A DNA stretch of 64,000 nucleotides from Oreohelix idahoensis (taxonomy: Eukaryota > Mollusca > Gastropoda > Stylommatophora > Oreohelicidae): the NCBI GenBank assembly GCA_024509875.1, contig JAMPIV010019091.1, positions 62,001-126,000 on the forward strand, read 5' to 3'. Position 1 is the first letter of the stretch; every line of letters begins with the position of its first letter. The translations under genes and the position numbers were made by a program. Below the pieces are notes generated by a model. That model searched no databases, was not told where the DNA came from, and saw only the letters and a list, made by a program, of their open reading frames with translations. Shown piece by piece: positions 12,623 to 22,699 of this stretch.

Positions 12623-14254
12623 ATGTCTACACTTGAGTACTTTATTGCACAGGGTAAATCCCTGGGTAAGACTGATGATAAGTTGGAAGAGTATGCTACT
12701 GCTCTATATAACAAAGCGCTGAAGTCTGAGGAAAAAAGACAGAAAGCAGAAGCTGAGCAGAAAAAGATAGATTCTGAGAATCTGAGACTGCAGATGCAGG
12801 CAGATGAAAGAAAATTCCAAATGGAAATGGAAAAACTAAAAAGGGAATCAGAAGCTGAGGAGAGAAAACTCCAGCTACAACTAGAAGCTGACAGACTTCA
12901 AAAAGAGGCTGAAAATAAAAGACTTGAAAAAGAAGCTGAGAATAAAAGACTTGAGAAAGAGGCTGAAAATAAAAGACTTGAAAAAGAAGCTGAAAATAAA
13001 AGACTTGAAAAAGAGGCTGAAAATAAAAGACTTGAAAAAGAAGCTGAGAATAAAAGACTTGAAAAAGAGGCTGAGAATAAAAGACTTGAGAAAGAAGCTG
13101 AAAGACTTCAAATAGAGGCTCAGGCTGAGGAAAGAAGATTACAGAGAGAGTCTGATGAGAGGAAAGAGAAAGCAAAAATGGAACATGAAGAAAAGCTCTT
13201 AGCTTTAGAGTTGGAAAAATTGAAATTGATGAACATGAGTAATGGTAATGATTCAAACAAGGGTTCATCTTCTGGTAAGGCTAATAATGATACTTTTAAG
13301 ATTAAGTTACCAACATTTTGTCCTTCCAGTGATGACATAATGTTCTATCTGGACAGATTTGAACAAGCATGTAAAGCTCATAACATAGACAAAGCAAAAT
13401 ATGTTTATCAGTTATCAGGGATACTGACAGGTAAAGCTCTAAGTATATTAAATATGGTGGATGAACCTGACAAGAACAATTATGAGGTTGTCAGGGCCGC
13501 TTTGTTAAAGAAATATCAGCTTAACGAAGACGGCTATCGTCTACAATTTAAAAACATGTTGCCTGAAACTGGAGTTGAATTCTCCGAGTTTATAGCAAGA
13601 ATACGCATTACTTTCTCACGATGGGTTGAACTATCTAAGACGGAAAAAACTTATGAAGGACTTATGGACTTAATACTTAGAGACAAAGTCATGTCGTCTG
13701 TCAATGAGTCTTTCCTTGCTTTCCTTCATGAAAGTAAACCTAAAACAATAAAAGAAATGGAAGATTTCTGTTGCCAATATGTAACTGCGCACCCACACAT
13801 AACCATGGGTAACTCTAAGGTGAAAGAAGGTTTACCAGTTGCTTCGGCAGCACCGTATGGTCAAAACTTTGCTCGTAGATCCCAACAAAATTTTGATAGA
13901 AAGAGCAGCGGTAATTTCTGTCAAAATCATGGAAATCAATTTCATGGTGATTCTTCTTCGAAGAATTGGAGACAACCTGATAGTACTCGTTACTATCACC
14001 CTAATAATTATAGGCATTTCAAAAGAGGATATGGTAATAGAGGTTATTCCTGCCGAAGACCTCAAAACCAAACAAATAGATGTTCGCATCAATGTGGACA
14101 TGAGAGTAATCGTGGAAACTGGAATTCGAATCATGATAACAATTACAATAGAGACAATAATAACTGCAGAGATAATAATAACTCTGATAACTTCAGAGGT
14201 AATAATAGTCGGGGTAGATCTCAACACAAAAAAAAAGAGATATCAGCAGGCTAA
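12623..14254 (+). CDS. gag: TyB Gag
   Basis: The 543-codon frame starts at ATG 12623. Residues about 25-210 are a highly charged coiled coil with a coding minisatellite: RLEKEAENK, 9 codons or 27 bp, about seven near-perfect copies at 12900-13095. Residues about 225-400 form the capsid-like region (FKIKLPTF, YLDRFEQACK, RWVELSKTEKTYEGL), related to Ty3/SCAN/Arc capsids. The C-terminus is basic and N/R/H-rich with no CCHC knuckle. It ends KKKEISAG just after an A9 run (14228-14236). In TyA and TyD the same place is read straight into the protease. Confidence 0.9.
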   Translation: MSTLEYFIAQGKSLGKTDDKLEEYATALYNKALKSEEKRQKAEAEQKKIDSENLRLQMQADERKFQMEMEKLKRESEAEERKLQLQLEADRLQKEAENKRLEKEAENKRLEKEAENKRLEKEAENKRLEKEAENKRLEKEAENKRLEKEAENKRLEKEAERLQIEAQAEERRLQRESDERKEKAKMEHEEKLLALELEKLKLMNMSNGNDSNKGSSSGKANNDTFKIKLPTFCPSSDDIMFYLDRFEQACKAHNIDKAKYVYQLSGILTGKALSILNMVDEPDKNNYEVVRAALLKKYQLNEDGYRLQFKNMLPETGVEFSEFIARIRITFSRWVELSKTEKTYEGLMDLILRDKVMSSVNESFLAFLHESKPKTIKEMEDFCCQYVTAHPHITMGNSKVKEGLPVASAAPYGQNFARRSQQNFDRKSSGNFCQNHGNQFHGDSSSKNWRQPDSTRYYHPNNYRHFKRGYGNRGYSCRRPQNQTNRCSHQCGHESNRGNWNSNHDNNYNRDNNNCRDNNNSDNFRGNNSRGRSQHKKKEISAG

Positions 14255-17200
14255 TTCTGTACAACAGGAAACTCAGGGAGCCTGTAATCAGGTCGTTGAT
14301 AATAAAAACTTTGACGCGGTCACTGGTTCTGCTTTTGACTTTGAGAGAGCAAACAAATGCCCCCAATGCAGTACTTTATTCGAACCGGGTACCATAACTA
14401 CTTTGAGTTGTGGTCACCCTCTTCCCGCTCTTCCTGCTGCTGTTGCGCATGACGGGAGGGGTTCTTTAATCCTACATAAGGGTCTTGTTAATGATACTCC
14501 GGTCTCACTACTTTTCGATTCCGGATGCACCACTATTGGTGTTAGACAATCGCTTGTAGATCCATCTTGTGCTACAGGAAAGGTTATTAAATGTGTCACA
14601 TTTGGCGGCACTCTAGAAAAATATCCTACTGCTGTAATTCGCATTGCCACTCCTTTCTTTACAGGAGATGTGCATGCTTGTCTTTTACCTAATCCTATTG
14701 CGGACCTTATTATTGGTCGTATTCACGGAGTTAGGGAGTGTACCCAACAGCAGATTGCTGCTTGGGAAGATAATAACATGCAAGCTACAAATGCAGTAGT
14801 TACAAGAGCACAAGCTCTACAAACACCCGAAACTTCACTGAATGGTGATAATGAAGTTGATAGCCAAGATAGTCACTTAGTGATTACTCGTGACTCTTTC
14901 ATAAAATTGCAAGAAGAAGATCCTTCTTTAAAAAAATTCTTCATTCTTGCGAAGAAAGGTGATCCGAATCAGGATACAAATAGAAAATCTTGGATTGCAA
15001 TGAGAAACGGCGTACTTGTACGTATGGTACAAGATTCGACTACGTCGGCACATTCGCAAATTCTTGTTCCCAAGAGCATGAGAGTGCAAATATTACAACA
15101 TGCTCATGACTCGCAATGTGCTGGACATATGGGTTTTTCCCGTACGAAGTCGAGAGTCCTTGCGGCTTTCTTTTGGCCTTTTGTCAACAAGGACATTCGT
15201 ATTTACTGCCGATCATGCAAGGTATGTCAGGAGGTCAAATCTAGAGGACCACGACATGCTGCGCCTATCCAGGCTGCTGACATTCCTATTCGGCCGTTTC
15301 AGAAAATGGCCATAGATATTATTGGCCCTTTTAAGGTCAAGTCGGCCAGAGGACATCAGTTCATCCTTACATGTGTCGATATGTGCACACGTTGGCCAGA
15401 GGCTATTCCTCTTAAGAGCATATCTACTACAGATATCGCAGATGCTCTTTGGTTGATATTTTCTCGCTTGGGGTTCCCCAGAGAAATATTGTCAGACCAT
15501 GGCACTCAACTCATATCTGACACTATGTCACAGGTAATGTCTACCTTACATATTGAACGATCTCTCAGTAGTATCTACCATCCTATGTCTAATGGGTTAG
15601 TTGAGCGTCTGAATAGAACGCTCAAGACTTTGCTTGGTAAGATAACTGAAGATCATCCTCAAGATTGGGACAGGGTTTTACCCGCGGCTCTCTTTGCCTA
15701 TAGAGAAGTCCCTAATGAACACACAGGATTTTCTCCCTTCGAACTTGTCTTTGGCGCGCGTCCGCGCGGCCCTATGTCTTTATTACACGATCTCATCACT
15801 GCCGATGATATTAGCGATGAAACTCAATCCTCATATGAGTATGTTATTGCTCTGAGGCAAAAGATCATTGAGGCATGTAAACTAGCAACTGCTTCATCAG
15901 AAATTGCTAAAGAAAAGGCAAGGCAGTTTGCTAACAAAAATAGATGTCTACGACAACTTTGTCCAGGTGACAAAGCATTCGTCCTACTCCCCAGTAGGGA
16001 AAATAGACTTCTTATTGCATGGAAAGGTCCGTATGCAATAGTCTCTCGGATTTCCGATGTCGACTATGTGGTCGATATTGATGGAAAGCATAAAACTTTC
16101 CACATAAACATGCTTTCGGAATTTCACGAACGTCCGGACTATTTGCTGCCTATTTTCCAGGCAACGGATGATGCTCCTGCACCTCACGGTCATTATTCAT
16201 CCCTGTCTGTCATACAGGATGAGGAATCTACCTTCTCTGAAGTCAATCTTCCCCTTCCAGTGGTTCCATTACATTCCACGGAATCTTGGAAAAACGTTTC
16301 TGTTTCTCCTAATCTTTCTGGTGACGAACATCGACAAGTCTCGTCGATGTTACAAACATTTCAGGATGTTCTCACTGACATTCCTGGACACACAGATGTC
16401 ATAGAACATGACATAATTCTTACCGACAATAATCCAATTAGGGTTAGGCCTTATCCTATCCCTATACACTTTCAGTCGCAAGTGGAAAAGGAATTGGATG
16501 AAATGATTCAATTAAATATAATTGAACCATCGACTTCACCATATTCTTCTTCCATGGTTATTGTCCGGAAGAAGGATAAGAACATACGAATTTGCGTTGA
16601 TTATCGCAAATTGAATCAGGTCACAAAGTTCGATGCTGAACCGATGCCTTTGTTAGAAGATCTACTGATTAGACTTTCTAATTCTAGATTCTTCACTAAA
16701 CTTGACTTGTCTAAAGGTTATTGGCAAGTGCCTTTAGCAGAGCATGCCAAACCTCTTACTGCTTTTTCTACACCTAGGGGTCTATTTCAATGGAATGTTA
16801 TGCCTTTTGGTCTCATGAACGCCCCTGCCACTTTCGTTCGCATGATGCGTCGAATTCTGTCACATCGTTCGGATGTCATCGCATACTTAGATGACATCTG
16901 TCTCTTCAGTGATACCTGGGAAGATCACTATTTAGGGTTATATGACTTACTGTCCACTCTACGTGAGAATAATTTGACAGCAAAACCTTCTAAAGCTTTT
17001 GTTGGTTTTGGTGAAATCTCTTTCCTGGGTCATCGTGTTGGTCATGGTCTCTTGAAGACAGAAGACCACAATACTTCCAAAATACTGAACATCTCTGTTC
17101 CTAAAACGAAGAAACAAGTTAGGAGTCTCTTAGGTTTAATTCAATTTTATGGGAGATTTATTCCAAATTTATCTTCGATCATGGCACCTCTCTCAACATT

Positions 17201-17699
17201 GTTGAAGAAAGGTTCGCCTAATCTGGTCCGTTGGTCTGAAGAATGCCAATCTTCACTAGACCAAATCAAGAATATATTTTCTTCTCCTCCCATCTTAAGA
17301 TTACCTACTCTTGATAGGACTTTTGTTCTTCGGAGTGATGCTTCATCCACTGGGATTGGAGCAGCACTGATGCAAGAATATGCAAATACTCTGCATCCTG
17401 TTATGTACATTTCTAGAAAACTAAATGCGGCAGAAAGGAACTACTCGGTTTTAGACCGTGAGTTGTTAGCGATGGTTTGGTCAATTCTAAAACTACAAAG
17501 ATTCCTCCTGGGCGCACATTTCATTCTAGAGACTGATCAGAAAGCTCTTACAGCTATTCAGACTAAGAATTTGAAGAGTTCGAGATCCACTCGATATGCT
17601 ATAGCTCTTCAACCTTTTCACTTCACGGTACGAGCTATCCGTGGTGCGGATAATGTGATGGCTGACATTTTGTCTAGATGCCCACATGACTCCAACTAA
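14229..17699 (+). CDS. pol: TyB Pol: protease, integrase, RT, RNase H (integrase first)
   Basis: The frame is open without a stop for about 1157 codons, +1 relative to Gag. In order: a CX2CX13CGH motif (CPQCSTLF ... CGHPLP); protease LLFDSGCTTIGV; integrase H2C2 zinc domain (HAHDSQCAGH ... CRSCKVC, about 15100-15230); integrase core D at 15315, D at 15495, E at 15603 (D-35-E); a GPY/F-type module (WKGPY, HINMLSEF); then RT with YLDDICLFS (codons 16884-16893) and RNase H (LRSDASSTGIGAAL, ETDQKALTAI, ADILSRCP). The terminal stop is at 17697-17699. Gag overlap starts in the A9 run, so translation needs a +1 shift, slippage, or a corrected base. Confidence 0.93.
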   Translation, partial: KKKRYQQANSVQQETQGACNQVVDNKNFDAVTGSAFDFERANKCPQCSTLFEPGTITTLSCGHPLPALPAAVAHDGRGSLILHKGLVNDTPVSLLFDSGCTTIGVRQSLVDPSCATGKVIKCVTFGGTLEKYPTAVIRIATPFFTGDVHACLLPNPIADLIIGRIHGVRECTQQQIAAWEDNNMQATNAVVTRAQALQTPETSLNGDNEVDSQDSHLVITRDSFIKLQEEDPSLKKFFILAKKGDPNQDTNRKSWIAMRNGVLVRMVQDSTTSAHSQILVPKSMRVQILQHAHDSQCAGHMGFSRTKSRVLAAFFWPFVNKDIRIYCRSCKVCQEVKSRGPRHAAPIQAADIPIRPFQKMAIDIIGPFKVKSARGHQFILTCVDMCTRWPEAIPLKSISTTDIADALWLIFSRLGFPREILSDHGTQLISDTMSQVMSTLHIERSLSSIYHPMSNGLVERLNRTLKTLLGKITEDHPQDWDRVLPAALFAYREVPNEHTGFSPFELVFGARPRGPMSLLHDLITADDISDETQSSYEYVIALRQKIIEACKLATASSEIAKEKARQFANKNRCLRQLCPGDKAFVLLPSRENRLLIAWKGPYAIVSRISDVDYVVDIDGKHKTFHINMLSEFHERPDYLLPIFQATDDAPAPHGHYSSLSVIQDEESTFSEVNLPLPVVPLHSTESWKNVSVSPNLSGDEHRQVSSMLQTFQDVLTDIPGHTDVIEHDIILTDNNPIRVRPYPIPIHFQSQVEKELDEMIQLNIIEPSTSPYSSSMVIVRKKDKNIRICVDYRKLNQVTKFDAEPMPLLEDLLIRLSNSRFFTKLDLSKGYWQVPLAEHAKPLTAFSTPRGLFQWNVMPFGLMNAPATFVRMMRRILSHRSDVIAYLDDICLFSDTWEDHYLGLYDLLSTLRENNLTAKPSKAFVGFGEISFLGHRVGHGLLKTEDHNTSKILNISVPKTKKQVRSLLGLIQFYGRFIPNLSSIMAPLSTLLKKGSPNLVRWSEECQSSLDQIKNIFSSPPILRLPTLDRTFVLRSDASSTGIGAALMQEYANTLHPVMYISRKLNAAERNYSVLDRELLAMVWSILKLQRFLLGAHFILETDQKALTAIQTKNLKSSRSTRYAIALQPFHFTVRAIRGADNVMADILSRCPHDSN

Positions 17700-18466
17700 T
17701 ACTTCTGTCCTATATTTCCATATATTACAGAGTCATAACACACCTATATTACTACAATAGATTAGCACATCTGTACTCACTTTATATGTACACACTATCG
17801 AGCTTTGTTATCATCTTCTTCTGTTCGTTTTTTAAGATGATAGAGGAAGACTGAGTGGTTAATATAAGGGCCGTTAGTTTACTAAACAGCCACAATTATT
17901 AATAATGTATTGTACCTTATGAAGCATATTAGTTATTAATTAGCATTATATTGCTTGTACTTTCTCAGAATGTCATTGATGAGCTGAGGACTTACCTTAC
18001 TATTATCAAGCATGACCAGTTCTAGATTGTGTACTTACCCTCGGAATGCCAGAGGATATGTCCTGAATCGTCATGTAGTTTAACTTTACTATGTACTTAT
18101 GTCATTACATGTCAAATAATGTACTAATTAAATTTTTCTATCAGATTTGTACATCCATATTTTTTAAAGACAATATTAGAGTATGCTATTTAATGATGAT
18201 TATGGTAACTTGCATACGTATATTGTGTTTACATGCTAACGTGATGTGTGTTGGTGACACCTCCCCGATGTGAATATTTTTTGAGACATTTATTTTTCTG
18301 TTGAGGTATATCCTCACCAGACACTCTATATTTAGCCTCATGTTAGGCAATTTAATTAATTATCCGCGCATAATTCGTGCGTTTTGAGCCGCTTATCGCA
18401 TGCTCTTGGATATTTTAAAAAAAAATATGTTCCACATTTTTTTTTAATCGGGAGGAGGTGGTGATA
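17700..18466 (+). other. TyB 3' untranslated region
   Basis: There is no gene between the pol stop and the 3' LTR. The length is similar to the 726 bp between TyA protease and its 3' LTR. The last bases form the polypurine tract. Confidence 0.75.
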
Positions 18467-19726
18467 TGTTGCGTGAGAAATTCTCGCAACATCGTTTTAT
18501 TACAATATATATTTTGTAACGCAAGGGCAACAACTGCTTGAAATTTATAGTCACTTTTCTCGGTAAGCAGTTGTCTCCTCGCGTTGGTATTGAATGCAGT
18601 TAAGTTTGCTATGCGTTCTTGAATCATGTCCATGTATGGACATGCTAGGCCGTTTTCTCAGAAAAACGGTTGGCAACCTGTTGGGTTATCCTTTTAAGGT
18701 AATCATTCTTACGCTGGTTCGTAGTAAAGGTCCTTGCGTCTTAAGTTCTGAGCTGTGGTCAATTTGCGCTGGACTGCGCATGACTGGTCTTGCTTCTTTG
18801 TCGATCGATTTCCGCCCACCAGTCAGTGAGCGATTTTGAATAGCTAGGAAGATGCCTCGCTGAGAGGGGATCTCCGCTATTTTTTGTTCTGTCAGGAATG
18901 TGAAGTCCTCTTAATGGATATTTCGTTTATTCGAGATAATACCTCTAGTGTATTTCCACATGCCGGGAGGCGTAATATTTCTGTGTATTTCCTGAAGGCA
19001 AGGTAAATTAACTTTTCATTAACTCTATCGATTTTTTGGTCGTGAGCGACGTTTGATTCATAGCCTGTCTTCGAAAGTCGTCGTCACGAGATGTTTTCCC
19101 AGCTCACATGTTGCTGTATTGTACCGCTTCGGTTGATGCATGTCCCAAGGACCATTACTTGCTACTTTGTTACATGAACTAGGTTTGGAAACCTTTGTTA
19201 TCTAGAGGATATTTTTGAGGACATTATTTATACTTCAGCAGACGTGCTTGTCTTGCTGAAGTCAGATTAAGGAGAGTGAACTGATCTCATACATCTGGTT
19301 ATCTCCTGGCTGTTATAGAAAAGGATGGAGTTTTTCACCTGACTACATTTACAGCACTATGAAATATAACATGCATCTGACTCATCATTGTAATGCTGTC
19401 TACCGTCCATTGCTGTATTGAATATGTTGCTGTGATAATGACTGTTTGATGTGCCTACATATTCGCGTAACCATTTTGTCACTGTGGCGTCCACAATAAA
19501 TAATGAAGAAAAACGTCATCGGCTGTTACAAGAATCATTGACTTTATACGTCGTGAGTTTACTGACGTCCTAATGTGGATTGCCCTGTTATTTTGTATGA
19601 TCATTGTTTGACTGAACACATCTGCACACTTCACAAAACCAGACCACGGGCACCATCACTCAACCCATGGTGCACGCGTCATTTGGCGGCCAATTACTCA
19701 ATCATAATATAAATTGGGCGTCATCA
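18467..19726 (+). repeat. TyB 3' LTR (1260 bp)
   Basis: Near-identical to 9916-11174; the TSD CAGGC follows at 19727. Confidence 0.95.
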
Positions 19727-19731
19727 CAGGC

Positions 19732-20345
19732 CTATTGGTATATTAACTTTGAAGAAAAGAAAAGATTGTATTTCAGCTGAAGAAGATGATGATGTATATT
19801 GACATGGGCGTTGAGACTATGTGGAAAAGAAGATACCCACTGTTATGGAGAAGTCACAATAAAATTAAAGACTGTAGCTAATTTAGTTAGCTATTTTATC
19901 TGATCACAATACTTGTTTAATGATGTTAAATTGGTAGTGGAGATATATAGGACAAATGTCCTTCTTGTGTAGTTAATTTGATATAAAACCATAATTTCAT
20001 TTTAAGTTAAACATTCCTGTCCTAAAAAATTTGAGGGACAGGAAATTAAATTGTATATACATATATATCATAACTTTAAACCCAGTTTTGTTTATTCAAT
20101 GTTAGTGAGTTAAAATTGTATTTGTTTAACGCATTTATCACTACATTTTCATTACCCTAGACATCAAGCCATATAAATAACATCACAAACACTAGATACC
20201 CAAAATAAATTGCAGAGTGAGATTGTAGGGTGGTAGCAGTCAGGTACCCTGAGAACATCACCTTCAACTATTAGACTCAGGGACTTGCATAGCTGACCTC
20301 ACTCTGAAGACACATATTGACTACTTCTATTTAACATCAAAACCC
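19732..20345. other. No gene seen
   Basis: AT-rich sequence without a recognised exon or element. It was checked on the minus strand for the next legumain exon, which was not found. Confidence 0.5.
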
Positions 20346-20645
20346 ACCACAACCACTATGCATGTTGGTGTCTTGTAGGGCAACAACAAACTGTCTCCAC
20401 TTTGCTCAGTCAACTGGCATCCTTCATGTGGTGCCTCAACAATGATTCATGATTTGTATCTCTGCTTTCAGTTGATTTTGGTTGGCATCTCTTCACTTTC
20501 CCTTTGGGGTCAATAGCAAGGAATTTCTTGGTGACTGTGTTAGGGTCTCATCTGAGGATGTGGCAAACCCTATTCCAGTGTCTCCCCACTATGCTGGTAT
20601 GCATATCTTCTTCATGACCCAGAGTTAAGAGTTCTTGGTTTGTGA
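20346..20645 (-). pseudogene. RTE-type LINE 3' fragment
   Basis: It is homologous to 58053-58353 (shared block GTGTCTTGTAGGGCAACAA and the segment reading as GHILRR-like on the minus strand). It is the C-terminal part of an RTE ORF2 plus 3' region, with many stops. It lies just downstream of exon 5. Confidence 0.7.
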
Positions 20646-20826
20646 TGGTATGGTGTCAGAAAATTTGAAGAATGAATGACCATCATAACCGCCTAAAATT
20701 TCGTGCTCATTTTTTTCATAATCTTTGTTGCCTTCCTTGGTTCCTTCTTAATGAAGCATCCACATTATCATTCTGTGTGACAAATCTAAAAATTAACTGT
20801 TCCCCACTGACTCCAAAGTTTCTTAC

Positions 20827-20902
20827 CATTTCATCTGGAAATGCTAGAATGCCTGGGGCGCCATGGTCTGCAAAGTTTACAAAAACGCGATCATCTGGCC
20901 CA
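20827..20902 (-). CDS. LGMN: Legumain exon 5 (catalytic histidine)
   Basis: Seventy-six nucleotides complete a Ser codon (AG+T) and encode GPDDRVFVNFADHGAPGIL then AFPDEM. The His in ADHG aligns with the catalytic His of C13 peptidases. The acceptor is a T-rich run ending TTTCACAG; the donor is ATG|GTAAGA, phase 0. Downstream exons on the minus strand (positions below 20827) were looked for, in particular one with the E-A-C-E-S catalytic Cys, and not found. Confidence 0.95.
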
Positions 20903-21608
20903 CTGTGAAAGAAAAAACACCAAATTACCACACAAGTGACTGTCTGAATAAATGTCTACAACATTAACAGGTTGCCAAAATGACTAATAATTGTATGAAA
21001 ATTTTACCGACTACTAATTTTATTGCCTGAAAAATAAAGGTCTAAAAATAGACTTTATATTATATGACAGCTGTGCTAATAGAGAAGTGCTCGTACCTGA
21101 ACATTTTGGTTTCTTGGACTGACTTTCAATCATTCAAATATGGTTAAAATTCAAATATATCATTATTTCTGTAATAATGTAGTAAAAACATCTGTTATTT
21201 CCTGACATATGAAAGTGAGTTGTGGACAATTAGTAAACATGTAGGAAAAGCCCTAGAAGCTACAGAGATGAATAGTTGAATACCATAAAAAGCTAAAAAG
21301 AGTAATGAGGATGTTTTGAAAGAGACCAGGAAACTTATTACTCGCATTAGAAGGAAGCCAATCCTCTTTTTTTGGGCATGTTATGAGAATACAGTTGGAA
21401 AATATTGTGGCAAAAGGAAAGACTAGAGGACAGAGGAAAATATAGGATGACACAGAGAGAAGATACTGGATAGTTTGACATTATGGCATGGAAAGAAATC
21501 AACAAGGGAAGTGATAAATAATAGTACTGGAAGCAGGAAGTTGCGGACTGACATTAACACCTATGCCACCTGGTACTTGAAGATTTCTTAGAACAATTTT
21601 ATCCTCAC
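20903..21608 (-). other. Legumain intron 4 (706 bp)
   Basis: The only short intron in the window; no transposon was recognised. The ends are GT (21608) and AG (20903-20904) on the minus strand. Confidence 0.85.
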
Positions 21609-21700
21609 CTTTTAATCACCTTCCCGTCTCTGCCAAGAGTCTGCCTTATTCCTTCAGAATCTCCAGTCAAAACTTTCAGGAAAATTTCAGGGGTCACTTC
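21609..21700 (-). CDS. LGMN: Legumain exon 4
   Basis: Ninety-two nucleotides encode EVTPEIFLKVLTGDSEGI, then a variable loop, then DGKVIK plus two bases (AG). The match is to the legumain block with VTP..FL.VL.G and GKV.KSGP. The acceptor is TTTTTACAG|GAAGTG; the donor is AG|GTGAGG. The position of the RGD tripeptide found in some vertebrate legumains reads TGD here. The acceptor is the first unit of a 16-unit tandem array running into intron 3. Confidence 0.92.
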
Positions 21701-22228
21701 CTGTAAAAATGAATAATCTATTTTTACTCATCTCTTGTAAAATGAATAATCTATTTTTACTCATTTCTTGTAAAATGAATAATCTATTTTTACTCATTTA
21801 CTTAAAATGAATAATCTATTTTTACTCATTTACTTTAAAATGAATAATCTATTTTTACTCATCTCTTGTAAAATGAATAATCTATTTTTACTCATTTCTT
21901 GTAAAATGAATAATCTATTTTTACTCATTTACTTAAAATGAATAATCTATTTTTACTCATTTACTTTAAAATGAATAATCTATTTTTACTCACTTCCCGT
22001 ACAATGAATAATCTATTTTTACTCATTTACTTTAAAATGAATAATCTATTTTTACCCACTTCCTGCAAAAATGAATAATCTAATTTTACTCTTTTTTTGT
22101 AAAATGAATAATCTATTTTTATTCATTTCTTGTAAAATGAATAATCTATTTTCACTCATTTACTTAAAATGAATAATCTATTTTTACTCACTTCCTGTAC
22201 AATGAATAATCTATTTTTACTCATTTAC
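21691..22228. repeat. Minisatellite built on the exon 4 splice acceptor
   Basis: Sixteen units of about 33 bp share the core AATGAATAATCTATTTTTAC. The first unit overlaps the exon 4 acceptor and the first exonic bases (minus strand TTTTTACAG|GAAGTGA). Units near 22058 and 22191 keep a CAG|GAAGTG look-alike. Linker variants (CATCTCTTG, CATTTCTTG, CATTTACTTA, CATTTACTTTA) repeat in the same order twice, so a four-unit block was itself duplicated. Confidence 0.92.
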
Positions 22229-22239
22229 TGCTTCATGGG

Positions 22240-22460
22240 ATATTAGCGACCTCTAATTTGAGGTGGGATTTTTTTAGACCACAAATGGCTCCGGGGCCGA
22301 CCCAGCCTCATGAATTTGGTACCAGAGCAACTCTGGGAAGGTTAAGGTGGCCGACGTGATGCTGACCACATCACCCCTTGTGTGCTGATGGTGGAGAAAA
22401 TATGGGCCTGACATCATATTCCCAATATGTCTCTGTAACAGGATCCCTTTATGAGGTGGG
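22240..22460 (+). mobile_element. SINE-B copy
   Basis: It shares GACCCAGCCTCATGAATT, the CTCTGGGAAGGTTAAGGTGG block and CATATTCCCAATATG with the reversed copies at 7143-7298 and 56050-56690. The tRNA-like head is lost. No clear TSD was found. Confidence 0.75.
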
Positions 22461-22510
22461 GGTGACCAGCTTTCCTCCTCCTTACCGTACCCAAAAAGCA
22501 GAGTTAGATA

Positions 22511-22620
22511 CCATTTTTTTTTTTACAACTAGATAGACTGGAGAGTGACGCTACCTGGTTTCAAACCAGGTCCCTTTGCCTCGTGAAGCAAGTGGTCTAA
22601 CCATTCTGCTACTCTGACAA
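22511..22620 (-). mobile_element. SINE-C: tRNA-like head with A-tail
   Basis: On the minus strand the order is: GTCAGAGTAGCAGAATGGTTA (box A type), a box-B-like GGTTTGAAACC (22557-22567), a short body, then an A12 tail (22513-22524). It is a short tRNA-derived retroposon, not a functional tRNA gene. Confidence 0.65.
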
Positions 22621-22699
22621 CATCACAAATGTCCAGAAGAATGAGTTTTCATGACTGATTGCAAGTTTATAGAATTAACTCTTAAAGTACACAGTTAGT

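Larger units (their letters stand above)
9916..19726 (+). mobile_element. TyB: complete GMR1-like Ty3 retrotransposon
   Basis: LTRs 9916-11174 and 18467-19726 begin TGTTGCGTGAG and end GTCATCA. They are flanked by the 5-bp TSD CAGGC (9911-9915 and 19727-19731). By eye they differ by about three substitutions and one indel in 1260 bp, so insertion was recent. The primer-binding candidate after the 5' LTR contains TTGGTGGCCATAAGC; a purine tract (GGGAGGAGGTGGTGATA) ends at 18466. The leader 11175-12622 has no gene. Domain order is gag, protease, integrase, RT, RNase H. That is Ty3-like sequence in a copia-like order, as described for Gmr1 elements. Confidence 0.95.

Noticed and set aside
12696..13268. 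190-codon minus-strand frame with repeated FQVFYFQPLF units
   Set aside because: Antisense shadow of the TyB Gag coding minisatellite.
1..20826. Further legumain exons (catalytic Cys region) on the minus strand
   Set aside because: The non-element stretches were read for the E-A-C-E-S block and following exons; nothing convincing was seen, so none is claimed.
21691..22228. CRISPR-like regular repeats
   Set aside because: Eukaryotic context; units are contiguous with no unique spacers, so this is a minisatellite.
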